Below, piece by piece: positions 57,276-64,000 of a stretch of 64,000 nucleotides of DNA. The stretch is from Tolumonas auensis DSM 9187 (GTDB lineage: Bacteria; Pseudomonadota; Gammaproteobacteria; Enterobacterales; Aeromonadaceae). The position numbers were made by a program, and so were the translations under genes. Numbering within the stretch: position 1 is the first letter of the stretch; each line of letters starts with the position of its first letter. The notes below the pieces were generated by a model that saw only the letters and a program-made list of their open reading frames with translations, ran no database searches and had not been told where the DNA came from. The DNA is taken from the NCBI RefSeq assembly GCF_000023065.1, contig NC_012691.1, positions 1,656,501-1,720,500 of the forward strand. Direction: 5' to 3'.

Positions 57276-57923
57276 TTGATTAGTGTATTTCTTGTGGATG
57301 ATCATGAGCTGGTACGCACAGGCATTCGCCGCATACTGGAAGACGTTCGTGGTCTTCGGGTAGTCGGAGAGGCCGTGAGTGGAGAGCAGGCAGTCCAATG
57401 GTTCAGAGAAAATCAGGCAGATGTTATCCTTATGGATATGAACATGCCCGGAATTGGCGGTCTGGAAGCAACAAAAAAAATCCTGCGATTTAATCCTGAC
57501 ATCAAAATTATTGTTTTAACCGTTCAGACCGAAACGCCTTTCCCCCTGAAAGTGATGCAAGCGGGTGCCGTAGGTTATCTGACAAAATGTTCAGCACCCG
57601 ATGAAATGATCCAGGCCATTCGCGCCGTTAACTCCGGACAGCGTTATATTTCCCCGGAAATTGCTCAGCAAATAGCACTGAGTCAGGTCTGCACACCGAC
57701 AACAGACAATCCATTTAAAGCACTGTCTGATCGGGAAATGCAGATCACCATGATGATCACCAAAGGTGACAAGGTGCAGGATATTGCAGAGAGTCTCAAT
57801 TTAAGTCCGAAAACAGTTAACAGCTACAGATACCGGCTTTTTGAAAAATTAAACATAAGCGGTGATGTTGAATTAACCAGAATGGCTATCCGTTACGGAA
57901 TTTTGGACGCAGAAACGCTGTAA
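57276..57923 (+). CDS. uvrY: Response regulator UvrY (GacA/VarA family)
   Basis: 215 residues, probably started from TTG (57276) behind GGCGGAGC. A receiver domain (FLVDDHELVRTGIRRILED, phosphoacceptor D in VILMDMNMPGIGG, K in YLTKCSA) is followed by a LuxR-type HTH (LSDREMQITMMITKGDKVQD and SLNLSPKTVNSYRYRLF). It is the partner of BarA and activates CsrB-type sRNAs in related bacteria. uvrC follows after 18 bases. Confidence 0.95.
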   Translation: MISVFLVDDHELVRTGIRRILEDVRGLRVVGEAVSGEQAVQWFRENQADVILMDMNMPGIGGLEATKKILRFNPDIKIIVLTVQTETPFPLKVMQAGAVGYLTKCSAPDEMIQAIRAVNSGQRYISPEIAQQIALSQVCTPTTDNPFKALSDREMQITMMITKGDKVQDIAESLNLSPKTVNSYRYRLFEKLNISGDVELTRMAIRYGILDAETL

Positions 57924-57941
57924 GCATCCAAAGGATAAGCA

Positions 57942-59786
57942 TTGAAAGAGACTATTTTGCCTGAGTTTGATTACCGCAGATTTCTCAAAGTAGTAACAGA
58001 ACAGCCCGGTGTTTACCGAATGACCGATAACACGGGCTGTATTATTTATGTTGGGAAAGCAAAGAATCTTAAAAAAAGATTATCTTCCTATTTCCGCACT
58101 AATGTTGATAGTGCCAAAACCCGCGCGCTGGTCAGCAACATTGCCGACATTCAAATTACTGTCACCCTCACAGAAACTGAAGCCCTGATACTTGAACATA
58201 ATCTGATCAAGCAGCATCGTCCTAAATACAATATTTTACTGCGCGATGATAAATCCTATCCTTATATATTTTTATCCTCCCATCCGCATCCCCGCCTCAG
58301 CCTGCACCGGGGCGCCAGAAAACAAAAAGGTGAATATTTTGGTCCCTACCCTAGCGGATACGCTGTAAAGGAAAGTTTGCATGCGATGCAAAAAATATTT
58401 CCGATACGGCAATGTGAGGACTCTTTTTACGCTAATCGTTCACGCCCGTGTCTGCTTTATCAGCTGAAGCGGTGCAGTGGCCCCTGTGTTCCCGGATTGG
58501 TCAGCGATGCACAATATATGGAACAGGTTAATCTGGCGCGGATGTTTCTACAGGGAAAGGATCAGCAAGTTATTGCGCTGTTAGCCAATAAAATGGAACA
58601 GGCCAGTACTGAATTGCGTTTTGAGGATGCGGCTAAATTACGCGATCAGATACAGAATATGCGTAAAATCCAGGAGCAGCAGTCTGTCAGTGGTAACATC
58701 TTTGATGATTTAGATATCATCGGCACAGCAATCAGGAATGGCATTGCCAGTGTACATGTCCTTTTTATCAGACAAGGGAAAGTCCTTGGTAGCAGGAATT
58801 ATTTCCCATCGCTACCTGCAGACAGCGATATTTCAGAACTGCTTTATGCTTTCGTTCAGCAATTTTATCTTTCTGATATTTCAGGAAAGCAGTTACCGAA
58901 AGAGATCATCCTTGATCATGAGTTAGAAGACGAAGATGGCCTTTCTGAGATGCTAAGCCAAATTTCAGGTGCCAAAGTAAGAATTACCAGCCGCACACGT
59001 AGTGAACGTGCCCGTTATTGTCAGCTTGCCACAACGAATGCAGAAGCCGCACTAAACAGCAAACTCGCACATAAAACAACCGTTGAACAAAGATTCCGGC
59101 AATTACAGGAAATTCTCAACCTCACCACCCCAGTACAACGGATGGAATGCTTTGATATTTCGCATACTCAGGGTGAAGCAACTGTTGCATCCTGCGTCGT
59201 ATTCGACCGTGAAGGACCAAGAAACAGCGAATACCGGCTGTATAATATTGAAGGTATAACGCCTGGTGATGATTATGCTGCAATGAAACAGGCATTATTC
59301 CGCCGGTTCAGCAAGCAACAAGATGCAGAAAAAATCCCGGATATACTGTTTATTGATGGTGGCTTGGGACAATTAAAACAGGCGGAATCCGTAGTATCAG
59401 ATTTGATTCATCTGGTACAGAAGCAACCCCTTCTTATCGGTATCGCTAAAGGCGAATCAAGAAAGCCGGGATTAGAAACCCTGATTTTCGGAAATACGCA
59501 TGAAGAAATTCACTTGCCTGCAGATATGCCCGCATTGCATCTGATACAACACATTCGCGATGAATCTCACCGCTTTGCGATCACTGGGCACCGGCAACGC
59601 AGAAATAAAAAACGAACCGAAAGTCTTCTGGAAAAAGTTCCGGGTGTTGGAGCTAAACGTCGACAAGCTTTATTAAAATATCTTGGCGGTATGCAGGAAA
59701 TAATTCGTGCAACCCCCGATGAATTAGCAAAAGTTCCGGGTATAAGCCCTGCCTTAGCACGGGTCATTTATGATACCTTACATTAA
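57942..59786 (+). CDS. uvrC: Excinuclease ABC subunit C
   Basis: 614 residues from a TTG start behind AAAGGAT. Domain order: GIY-YIG nuclease (about 15-95; [20 protein letters not shown]), Cys-rich linker ([13 protein letters not shown]), UVR motif near 205-240 ([18 protein letters not shown]), RNase-H-like nuclease ([28 protein letters not shown]), and C-terminal helix-hairpin-helix pair. It makes both incisions in nucleotide excision repair. Cotranscription with uvrY and pgsA is the typical arrangement. Confidence 0.97.
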   Translation: MKETILPEFDYRRFLKVVTEQPGVYRMTDNTGCIIYVGKAKNLKKRLSSYFRTNVDSAKTRALVSNIADIQITVTLTETEALILEHNLIKQHRPKYNILLRDDKSYPYIFLSSHPHPRLSLHRGARKQKGEYFGPYPSGYAVKESLHAMQKIFPIRQCEDSFYANRSRPCLLYQLKRCSGPCVPGLVSDAQYMEQVNLARMFLQGKDQQVIALLANKMEQASTELRFEDAAKLRDQIQNMRKIQEQQSVSGNIFDDLDIIGTAIRNGIASVHVLFIRQGKVLGSRNYFPSLPADSDISELLYAFVQQFYLSDISGKQLPKEIILDHELEDEDGLSEMLSQISGAKVRITSRTRSERARYCQLATTNAEAALNSKLAHKTTVEQRFRQLQEILNLTTPVQRMECFDISHTQGEATVASCVVFDREGPRNSEYRLYNIEGITPGDDYAAMKQALFRRFSKQQDAEKIPDILFIDGGLGQLKQAESVVSDLIHLVQKQPLLIGIAKGESRKPGLETLIFGNTHEEIHLPADMPALHLIQHIRDESHRFAITGHRQRRNKKRTESLLEKVPGVGAKRRQALLKYLGGMQEIIRATPDELAKVPGISPALARVIYDTLH

Positions 59787-59807
59787 AAATAGTCTGGATC
59801 GCTGATC

Positions 59808-60359
59808 ATGCTAAACATACCTAACCTTTTGACACTGTTTCGTCTCGCTCTGATTCCTGTATTTGTGGCGGTTTTCTACTTTCCGGTAGAGTGGAGTTAC
59901 TTTGCTGCTGCAACGTTCTTTGTAGTAGCAGCAATTACTGACTGGTTTGATGGTTATCTGGCCAGAAAATTAAATCAAAGTACGGCCTTTGGTGCATTTC
60001 TGGATCCTGTTGCGGATAAAGTCATGGTAGCAACTGCACTTGTGCTTATTGTGGAACATTACAGTTCGGTTTTTATCACCATCCCTGCGGTTATTATGAT
60101 CGGACGTGAGATCTTGATATCAGCCTTACGGGAATGGATGGCCGAATTAGGAAAGCGCGCATCTGTTGCTGTCGGTCTTGCTGGTAAATGGAAAACGACG
60201 ATCCAAATGATTTCACTGACCGGACTGATCTGGCAATACAACATTTGGATGATCTGGTTATCATATGCCCTGCTCTATGTTGCTGTTATTTTGACCTTTT
60301 ATTCAATGATGCAGTATCTTAAAGCAGCAAAACCAGAGCTACTCAGAACAGCCAAATGA
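59808..60359 (+). CDS. pgsA: CDP-diacylglycerol-glycerol-3-phosphate 3-phosphatidyltransferase
   Basis: 183 residues with several membrane helices. The CDP-alcohol phosphotransferase motif D-G-x2-A-R-x8-G-x3-D-x3-D is intact (from DGYLAR to DPVADK, residues about 48-70). It makes phosphatidylglycerophosphate in the inner membrane. It starts 21 bases after uvrC and is followed by a tRNA cluster. Confidence 0.96.
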   Translation: MLNIPNLLTLFRLALIPVFVAVFYFPVEWSYFAAATFFVVAAITDWFDGYLARKLNQSTAFGAFLDPVADKVMVATALVLIVEHYSSVFITIPAVIMIGREILISALREWMAELGKRASVAVGLAGKWKTTIQMISLTGLIWQYNIWMIWLSYALLYVAVILTFYSMMQYLKAAKPELLRTAK

Positions 60360-60407
60360 TATTTTGCATAAAAAAACACCGAACAAACGCGTTAATATGA
60401 AATGATG

Positions 60408-60435
60408 TTGACTCTGCGTCAGATATATATAGAAT
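60408..60435 (+). promoter_or_regulatory. Promoter of the tRNA cluster
   Basis: TTGACT and TAGAAT are separated by 16 bases. The predicted start lies about nine bases before tRNA-Gly. Confidence 0.55.
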
Positions 60436-60450
60436 TCAACAACATTGAAA

Positions 60451-60526
<76 letters not shown>

Positions 60527-60532
60527 AAATAT

Positions 60533-60606
60533 GGCGCGTTAACAAAGCGGTTATGTAGCGGATTGCAAATCCGTCTAGCCCGGTTCGACTCCGGGACGCG
60601 CCTCCA
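60533..60606 (+). tRNA. cysT: tRNA-Cys (GCA)
   Basis: A 74-nt cloverleaf with encoded CCA. Acceptor GGCGCGT/ACGCGCC, anticodon GCA at 60565-60567 in the loop ATTGCAAAT, T-arm CCCGGTTCGACTCCGGG. Six bases after tRNA-Gly. Confidence 0.97.
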
Positions 60607-60612
60607 AAATAT

Positions 60613-60699
60613 GCCGCTGTGGTGAAATTGGTAGACACAAGGGATTTAAAATCCCTCGCTGGTTACAGTGTGCCGGTTCGACTCCGGCCAGCGGCACCA
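60613..60699 (+). tRNA. leuZ: tRNA-Leu (TAA)
   Basis: An 87-nt class II tRNA with a long variable arm and encoded CCA. Acceptor GCCGCTG/CAGCGGC, anticodon TAA at 60647-60649, T-arm GCCGGTTCGACTCCGGC. Last gene of the cluster; foreign or decayed DNA lies beyond its 3' end. Confidence 0.97.
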
Positions 60700-60712
60700 T
60701 CAGATTCAAAGA

Positions 60713-60746
60713 ATTAAGGCCACTTTTATAGTGGCCTTAATCTTTT
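60713..60746 (+). terminator. Terminator after tRNA cluster
   Basis: ATTAAGGCCAC pairs perfectly with GTGGCCTTAAT over a 7-base loop, followed by CTTTT. Confidence 0.85.
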
Positions 60747-61027
60747 CCGGCTTATGTACCATTATCAGTGACGCTGTAAACGACTTCTATTGAGATCCCA
60801 CTTGGCTTCGTCGATCTTCGGGTTATGCCCTTTCAAAGTGACAAGAAGCGCTGGAATCAATTCCGGTACGCTATATTGAACGCTTACTGCTGGCTATCCT
60901 GCCGACCAGAAACAGAGCAATTCAAACTGACTGAATCAAGCAAAAATCGAATTATATACACAAAAATCGAAGTCGAATAAATCCACGCATTCCCCATCAG
61001 GACTAAATTATTGTTCAAAGTTATCTA
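60747..61027. other. Gap between tRNA cluster and IS element, decayed sequence
   Basis: No intact gene. One frame (about 60850-60935) reads ALESIPVRYIERLLLAILP and then PTRNRAIQTD before a stop, which could be a remnant of a coding sequence. AAAAATCGAA occurs twice near 60942 and 60961. The sequence ends at the IS630 left boundary. Confidence 0.3.
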
Positions 61028-61053
61028 AATAACTGATCCTAATTGTGCTCCAC

Positions 61054-62073
61054 CTATTTATTCTGTGCTGCTATTGCAAACGGGCTGACATGATCTAAAA
61101 AATACTTCACCTTTCGCAATAATTCCCACATCGCCCGACATCGGTGGTTTCTGGTGACCATCTCGTGCATTGAGCGCCAGAGTAGTTCAATCCGATTGAC
61201 CCACGGTGAGTAAACAGGTTGAAACAGTAACTCAAATTTTGGATTGTTCTTGAGCCATACCTGCGTCTTTTGGCTTTTGTGGATCACGTAATTATCAAGG
61301 ACCAGGATAATTTTCTTCGCCCGACGGTAATGCCGTTTCAGCTTTTCCAGTAGTTGAATAAATAGGTCTGAATCCTTACTCAGCCCTGTGGTGTAAATTA
61401 CCTTGCCCGTCTGACTATTAAGTGCACCGGCAACATAGTGTTTTTCGTTTTTCCCTGGTGTGGGTATTCGTTTTTGTTGATGACGACGCATCCAATCCGC
61501 ACCAATTTTAGGATTCAGGTCGATATCTGCTTCATCGACATAAAAAACCGGTTCATTAATAGAGTGACTTTGTAATGCATTGTTTATTAATGCCATTTTC
61601 TCATCACGATGTGGGTCACGAATATGGAGTGTCGGCGCAGCTCTACGCCAAACAATGCCCATTTTAGGTAACCAACGGCGGATGGTAGAGGCAGCAATGT
61701 TGAGTTCTGGACACATGCGATGAATAAGCGATGCAAAAAGCTCTGAACTCCAACGTGAACGTTGATAACCAAAATCTTCTGGCGAGAACTGAATAAGCAG
61801 CTCTAAAATGAGTCGAATTTGTTGGTATGGCAAAGAACAAAATCGTCCGCGTTGTTTACTTTCGAGACCGGAAATACCACATTCCTGATACCAGCTGAGC
61901 CAGCGTTGAATAGAAGAACGAGCAGCGGCAGTCAGTTGATGAACCATCGAAACAGTCTGCCCCTGATGCAGCATGAGAATAGCAGTCAGACGCCGGGCAT
62001 GTTCTTTATCGTTGGTTTTATAAATGATTTTTTCGATGCGTCTGCGTTCGGCGCGAGATAAAACTGGTAACAT
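61054..62073 (-). CDS. IS630-family transposase
   Basis: 339 residues, apparently intact. An N-terminal HTH region (about 1-110; AARSSIQRWLSWYQECGISG) is followed by a second winged-HTH and the DDE catalytic core: D in YVDEADIDLNPK, D in LVLDNYVIHKS, and E in PWVNRIELLWRSMH. It catalyses cut-and-paste transposition into TA sites. The ATG lies just downstream (minus strand) of a strong 13-bp inverted repeat that may control its expression. Confidence 0.93.
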   Translation of the reverse strand: MLPVLSRAERRRIEKIIYKTNDKEHARRLTAILMLHQGQTVSMVHQLTAAARSSIQRWLSWYQECGISGLESKQRGRFCSLPYQQIRLILELLIQFSPEDFGYQRSRWSSELFASLIHRMCPELNIAASTIRRWLPKMGIVWRRAAPTLHIRDPHRDEKMALINNALQSHSINEPVFYVDEADIDLNPKIGADWMRRHQQKRIPTPGKNEKHYVAGALNSQTGKVIYTTGLSKDSDLFIQLLEKLKRHYRRAKKIILVLDNYVIHKSQKTQVWLKNNPKFELLFQPVYSPWVNRIELLWRSMHEMVTRNHRCRAMWELLRKVKYFLDHVSPFAIAAQNK

Positions 62074-62077
62074 AGCG

Positions 62078-62143
62078 GTAACTCGGTTTTGGGCGATTGT
62101 TTAGTTTGGCGACGATATGATCGCATAACTAAAACCGAGTTAC
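62078..62143. repeat. 13-bp inverted repeat in the transposase leader
   Basis: GTAACTCGGTTTT at 62078-62090 and AAAACCGAGTTAC at 62131-62143 are perfect reverse complements 40 bases apart. They lie inside the IS between its right end and the transposase ATG. They may be a subterminal transposase-binding pair or an mRNA stem limiting translation. Confidence 0.6.
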
Positions 62144-62339
62144 TCCCACCAAGTGATCTACATTTCGGAACAGTTATTTAGTATAGCTACGTATACTTTA
62201 TCAATATGCAATCAAACTCATTGATTGTTTTTACGCAATCTAATTCACATTTTTTATCAATTTCTCAGGTAAAATGCATAGCGCTTTATGAACAATCCGG
62301 AATGACATGACGTATATATAGCCTGGTTATGAAAGTCAA

Positions 62340-62356
62340 CATATCTGTCAGATATG
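62340..62356. promoter_or_regulatory. 17-bp perfect palindrome upstream of hns
   Basis: CATATCTG-T-CAGATATG lies 138 bases before the hns ATG, in the AT-rich gap 62179-62493. It could be a regulator site. Apart from this and the promoter below, nothing is seen in the gap. Confidence 0.35.
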
Positions 62357-62427
62357 AACATATGGACTAACTCAGCACTAATTAAAGTCATTTTTAGCAG
62401 TAAAAATAAAAATAATCCTCTATTTGA

Positions 62428-62456
62428 TTGACTATTTTATTAATCATTTATAAATT
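62428..62456 (+). promoter_or_regulatory. Possible promoter of hns
   Basis: TTGACT and TAAATT are separated by 17 bases, about 37 bases before the hns ATG, within very AT-rich DNA. Confidence 0.35.
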
Positions 62457-62493
62457 AACAATGTAACCCAATTATTTATATAAGGTCATTTCC

Positions 62494-62901
62494 ATGTCTG
62501 ATTTTTTAAGAGTTTTTTTAAATGTTCGCAGTCTGCGAGCTGTTACCCGCGAATTGACTTTGGAACAGTTAAATGAAGGTTTTGAAAAGTTAGCTGCAAT
62601 CGTTGAAGAACGTCGCGAATCAGAAGAAAGCATGCGTAAACAGCAGGAAGAGCGTACTCGTAAAATCACAGAGTATAAAGAATTACTGCGTGCTGAAGGT
62701 ATCGACATTAATGAATTACTGCAAGGTCAGCCAGAAGTAGAAAAAGTCAGTAAACGAGCACCGCGCCCTGCTAAATATCGTTATACCGATTCTGATGGCC
62801 AGGAACAAACCTGGACCGGTCAGGGCCGTCAACCAGTACCAATCCGCGAAGCTATTTCGCGTGGTCAATCTCTGGATGATTTCCTGATCGAAAAACAATA
62901 A
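62494..62901 (+). CDS. hns: H-NS family nucleoid-associated protein
   Basis: 135 residues. The N-terminal coiled-coil dimerisation region (about 1-65; SDFLRVFLNVRSLRAVTRE) and a charged linker lead to the C-terminal DNA-binding domain (KYRYTDSDGQEQTWTGQGRQ) with the QGR minor-groove hook. It binds and silences AT-rich DNA, relevant to the foreign-looking AT-rich loci in this window. AAGGTC precedes the ATG. Whether it is the main H-NS or a paralog cannot be told. Confidence 0.93.
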   Translation: MSDFLRVFLNVRSLRAVTRELTLEQLNEGFEKLAAIVEERRESEESMRKQQEERTRKITEYKELLRAEGIDINELLQGQPEVEKVSKRAPRPAKYRYTDSDGQEQTWTGQGRQPVPIREAISRGQSLDDFLIEKQ

Positions 62902-62905
62902 GTTT

Positions 62906-63508
62906 ATGACCGCACATAATTCTATTACCTGTTATGTGCGGTATATTCTTTCCCGCCCCAATATTGTTTTTTTCCTGACTGCATCCCTACTTCTGTTTGT
63001 TTTCCAATTTATTCAGCAATTTATCGTAGATCTCGCTTACCATCGGGCGCTAATAGAAAACCAGGAATACTGGCGATTATTAACTGGAGGGTTGGTGCAT
63101 GCTAATACTGCCCACTTACTTCTTAATATTGCAGGGTTATTCTGTCTGCTCATGTTATACGAGCATCAAATCACAACCCAGGTATGGTGTGGTATAAGCC
63201 TCTTACTGGTGTTTTGTGTAAATATTGCGATATACGTACTCTTACCCTCAACAGAGTTCTATCTCGGCTTTTCTGGCGCATTACACGGGTTATATGCCTG
63301 GTACTCAATAGTTGAGTGGGCCCGAAAGCAATCCTGGTTTCCTGTATGCGTTATTTTGTTACTAATGATCAAACTCGGCATTGATGCCCAGTCAGGTAAC
63401 AACTTTAGCAGTGAAATAATAGGAATGAGAGTTCACTGGCAATCTCATTGGATTGGTTCATTAGCTGGGGCCGTACTGGCATTGGCTTATAAAAGAAAAG
63501 CCGCATAA
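62906..63508 (+). CDS. rrtA: Rhombosortase-like rhomboid intramembrane protease
   Basis: A 200-residue protein with about six membrane helices. The serine motif GFSGALHG near residue 130 has the S-G-x-L-H-G form of rhombosortases rather than the plain GxSG of GlpG-type rhomboids. A late histidine-bearing helix (HWQSHWIGSLAGAVLAL) supplies the catalytic partner. HANTAHLLLNIAG supplies the conserved early loop. Rhombosortases process GlyGly-CTERM secreted proteins; none is in this window. It starts four bases after hns with no clear ribosome site, so coupling is possible. Confidence 0.8.
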   Translation: MTAHNSITCYVRYILSRPNIVFFLTASLLLFVFQFIQQFIVDLAYHRALIENQEYWRLLTGGLVHANTAHLLLNIAGLFCLLMLYEHQITTQVWCGISLLLVFCVNIAIYVLLPSTEFYLGFSGALHGLYAWYSIVEWARKQSWFPVCVILLLMIKLGIDAQSGNNFSSEIIGMRVHWQSHWIGSLAGAVLALAYKRKAA

Positions 63509-63517
63509 AGCGGCTTT
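63497..63517. terminator. Terminator between rhombosortase and pyrF
   Basis: AAAGCCGC and GCGGCTTT form a stem with an ATAAA loop, overlapping the rhombosortase stop. It is usable in both directions for the convergent pair. Confidence 0.75.
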
Positions 63518-63535
63518 AATGGTTACATTAGCTAA

Positions 63536-64000
63536 TCAGGCTAAAGACAGGTTAATCTTCCGTAATACATCCAGAGGATGTGCAGCCTGCGTCACAGGAC
63601 GGCCAATGACCAGATAATCAGCGCCAGCCTTGATAGCATCAACCGGAGTCATGACACGGCTTTGATCATCGACTTTTGTTGAGACATCCAGTCGTATACC
63701 CGGAGTAATTAATTTAAACTCATTACCTAATCTGGATTTCAGTACAGAGGCTTCCTGCGCTGAACATACCACACCATCCAGACCAGCTTGCTGTGTTAAT
63801 GTAGCCAAGCGCAATACCTGCTCAAAGGGTGGAATATCAAGTCCGATGTCCGCCAGATCGCTCTGCTCCATACTTGTTAATACAGTAACAGCAATCAGTA
63901 AGGGAGCTTTGTCCCCATAAGGTAATAAAGCGCTACGGGCAGCCTCCATCATTTTTCGGCCGCCGGATGCATGCACATTGACCATCCACACGCCCATTTC
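63536..64000 (-). CDS. pyrF: Orotidine 5'-phosphate decarboxylase, 3' part (start outside window)
   Basis: The visible 154 or so residues are the C-terminal two thirds of Pyr[38 protein letters not shown], the phosphate-binding TPGIRLD, and [14 protein letters not shown]. It decarboxylates OMP to UMP, the last step of pyrimidine synthesis. The N-terminus with the D-x-K-x2-D catalytic set lies beyond base 64000. Confidence 0.95.
   Translation of the reverse strand, partial: EMGVWMVNVHASGGRKMMEAARSALLPYGDKAPLLIAVTVLTSMEQSDLADIGLDIPPFEQVLRLATLTQQAGLDGVVCSAQEASVLKSRLGNEFKLITPGIRLDVSTKVDDQSRVMTPVDAIKAGADYLVIGRPVTQAAHPLDVLRKINLSLA

Larger units (their letters stand above)
61028..62178 (-). mobile_element. 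IS630-family insertion sequence
   Basis: About 1.15 kb. The two ends match as imperfect inverted repeats: AATAACTGATCCTAATTGTG at the left, and the reverse complement of the right end, AATAACTGTTCCGAAATGTA. TA dinucleotides abut both ends (61026-61027 and 62179-62180), the normal IS630 target duplication. It carries one intact transposase gene on the minus strand. The outer boundary could shift by a base or two. Confidence 0.75.

Overview
The window reads as ordinary chromosome of a facultatively anaerobic gammaproteobacterium. Housekeeping proteins are close to Enterobacteria, Vibrio and Aeromonas versions. Several blocks keep gene orders familiar from that group: dcd-udk-mrp/metG, nagZ-ycfP-ndh, pepN-pyrD-zapC, and uvrY-uvrC-pgsA followed by tRNA-Gly/Cys/Leu. 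A member of the Aeromonadales (Tolumonas/Aeromonas relatives) is my best guess. This is inference from gene content, because no rRNA is present.

Layout. 1-7.6 kb is an accessory catabolic/detoxification area: the tail of a LysR gene, a PLP-dependent Ser/Thr dehydratase overlapping a LysR gene, a secreted type-B carboxylesterase divergent from a paralogous LysR gene, an aldo/keto reductase, a small ABM monooxygenase, a carboxymuconolactone-decarboxylase-like protein and a truncated AraC regulator. 7.8-11.4 kb holds a two-gene [FeFe] hydrogenase operon (a NuoE-NuoF fusion plus an HndD/HydA-type catalytic subunit) that looks GC-richer than its surroundings. It is followed by a frameshifted YqhD-like alcohol dehydrogenase. 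12.8-19.4 kb carries a membrane-anchored MBL hydrolase, a cupredoxin lipoprotein/LolA-like/SRPBCC operon, malate:quinone oxidoreductase, a DUF2845-type protein, an unusual SspB-like (ClpXP adaptor-like) protein and MltB. 19.6-24.7 kb is a sugar locus with a GH3 lipoprotein, an AT-rich AraC regulator and an aldo/keto reductase.

24.8-31.5 kb is the most plastic part. It contains poorly recognisable and decayed genes, a 13-bp direct repeat, and a compact unit made of one HD-GYP gene and one tyrosine recombinase, bounded by two near-identical inverted-arm sites with the same 6-bp centre. This looks like a small integrated element and is the strongest candidate here for something undescribed.

31.6-60.4 kb is mostly core: tyrB, azoR, an HD hydrolase, yciT, dcd-udk-mrp, metG, a DsbA-like protein, the roxA/ycfD oxygenase, eat-eutBC (cytosolic ethanolamine catabolism behind a sigma-54-like promoter), ldhA, satP, ndh-ycfP-nagZ, pheA, zapC-pyrD-pepN and uvrY-uvrC-pgsA. 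60.4-64 kb has three tRNA genes, an IS630-family element with recognisable ends, hns, a rhombosortase-like protease and the 3' part of pyrF.

Together the metabolic genes suit a fermentative or facultative life: D-lactate, H2 and alcohol formation, acetate transport, ethanolamine use, and respiratory entry through Ndh-2, Mqo and PyrD. All calls come from reading the sequence; no database search was run.
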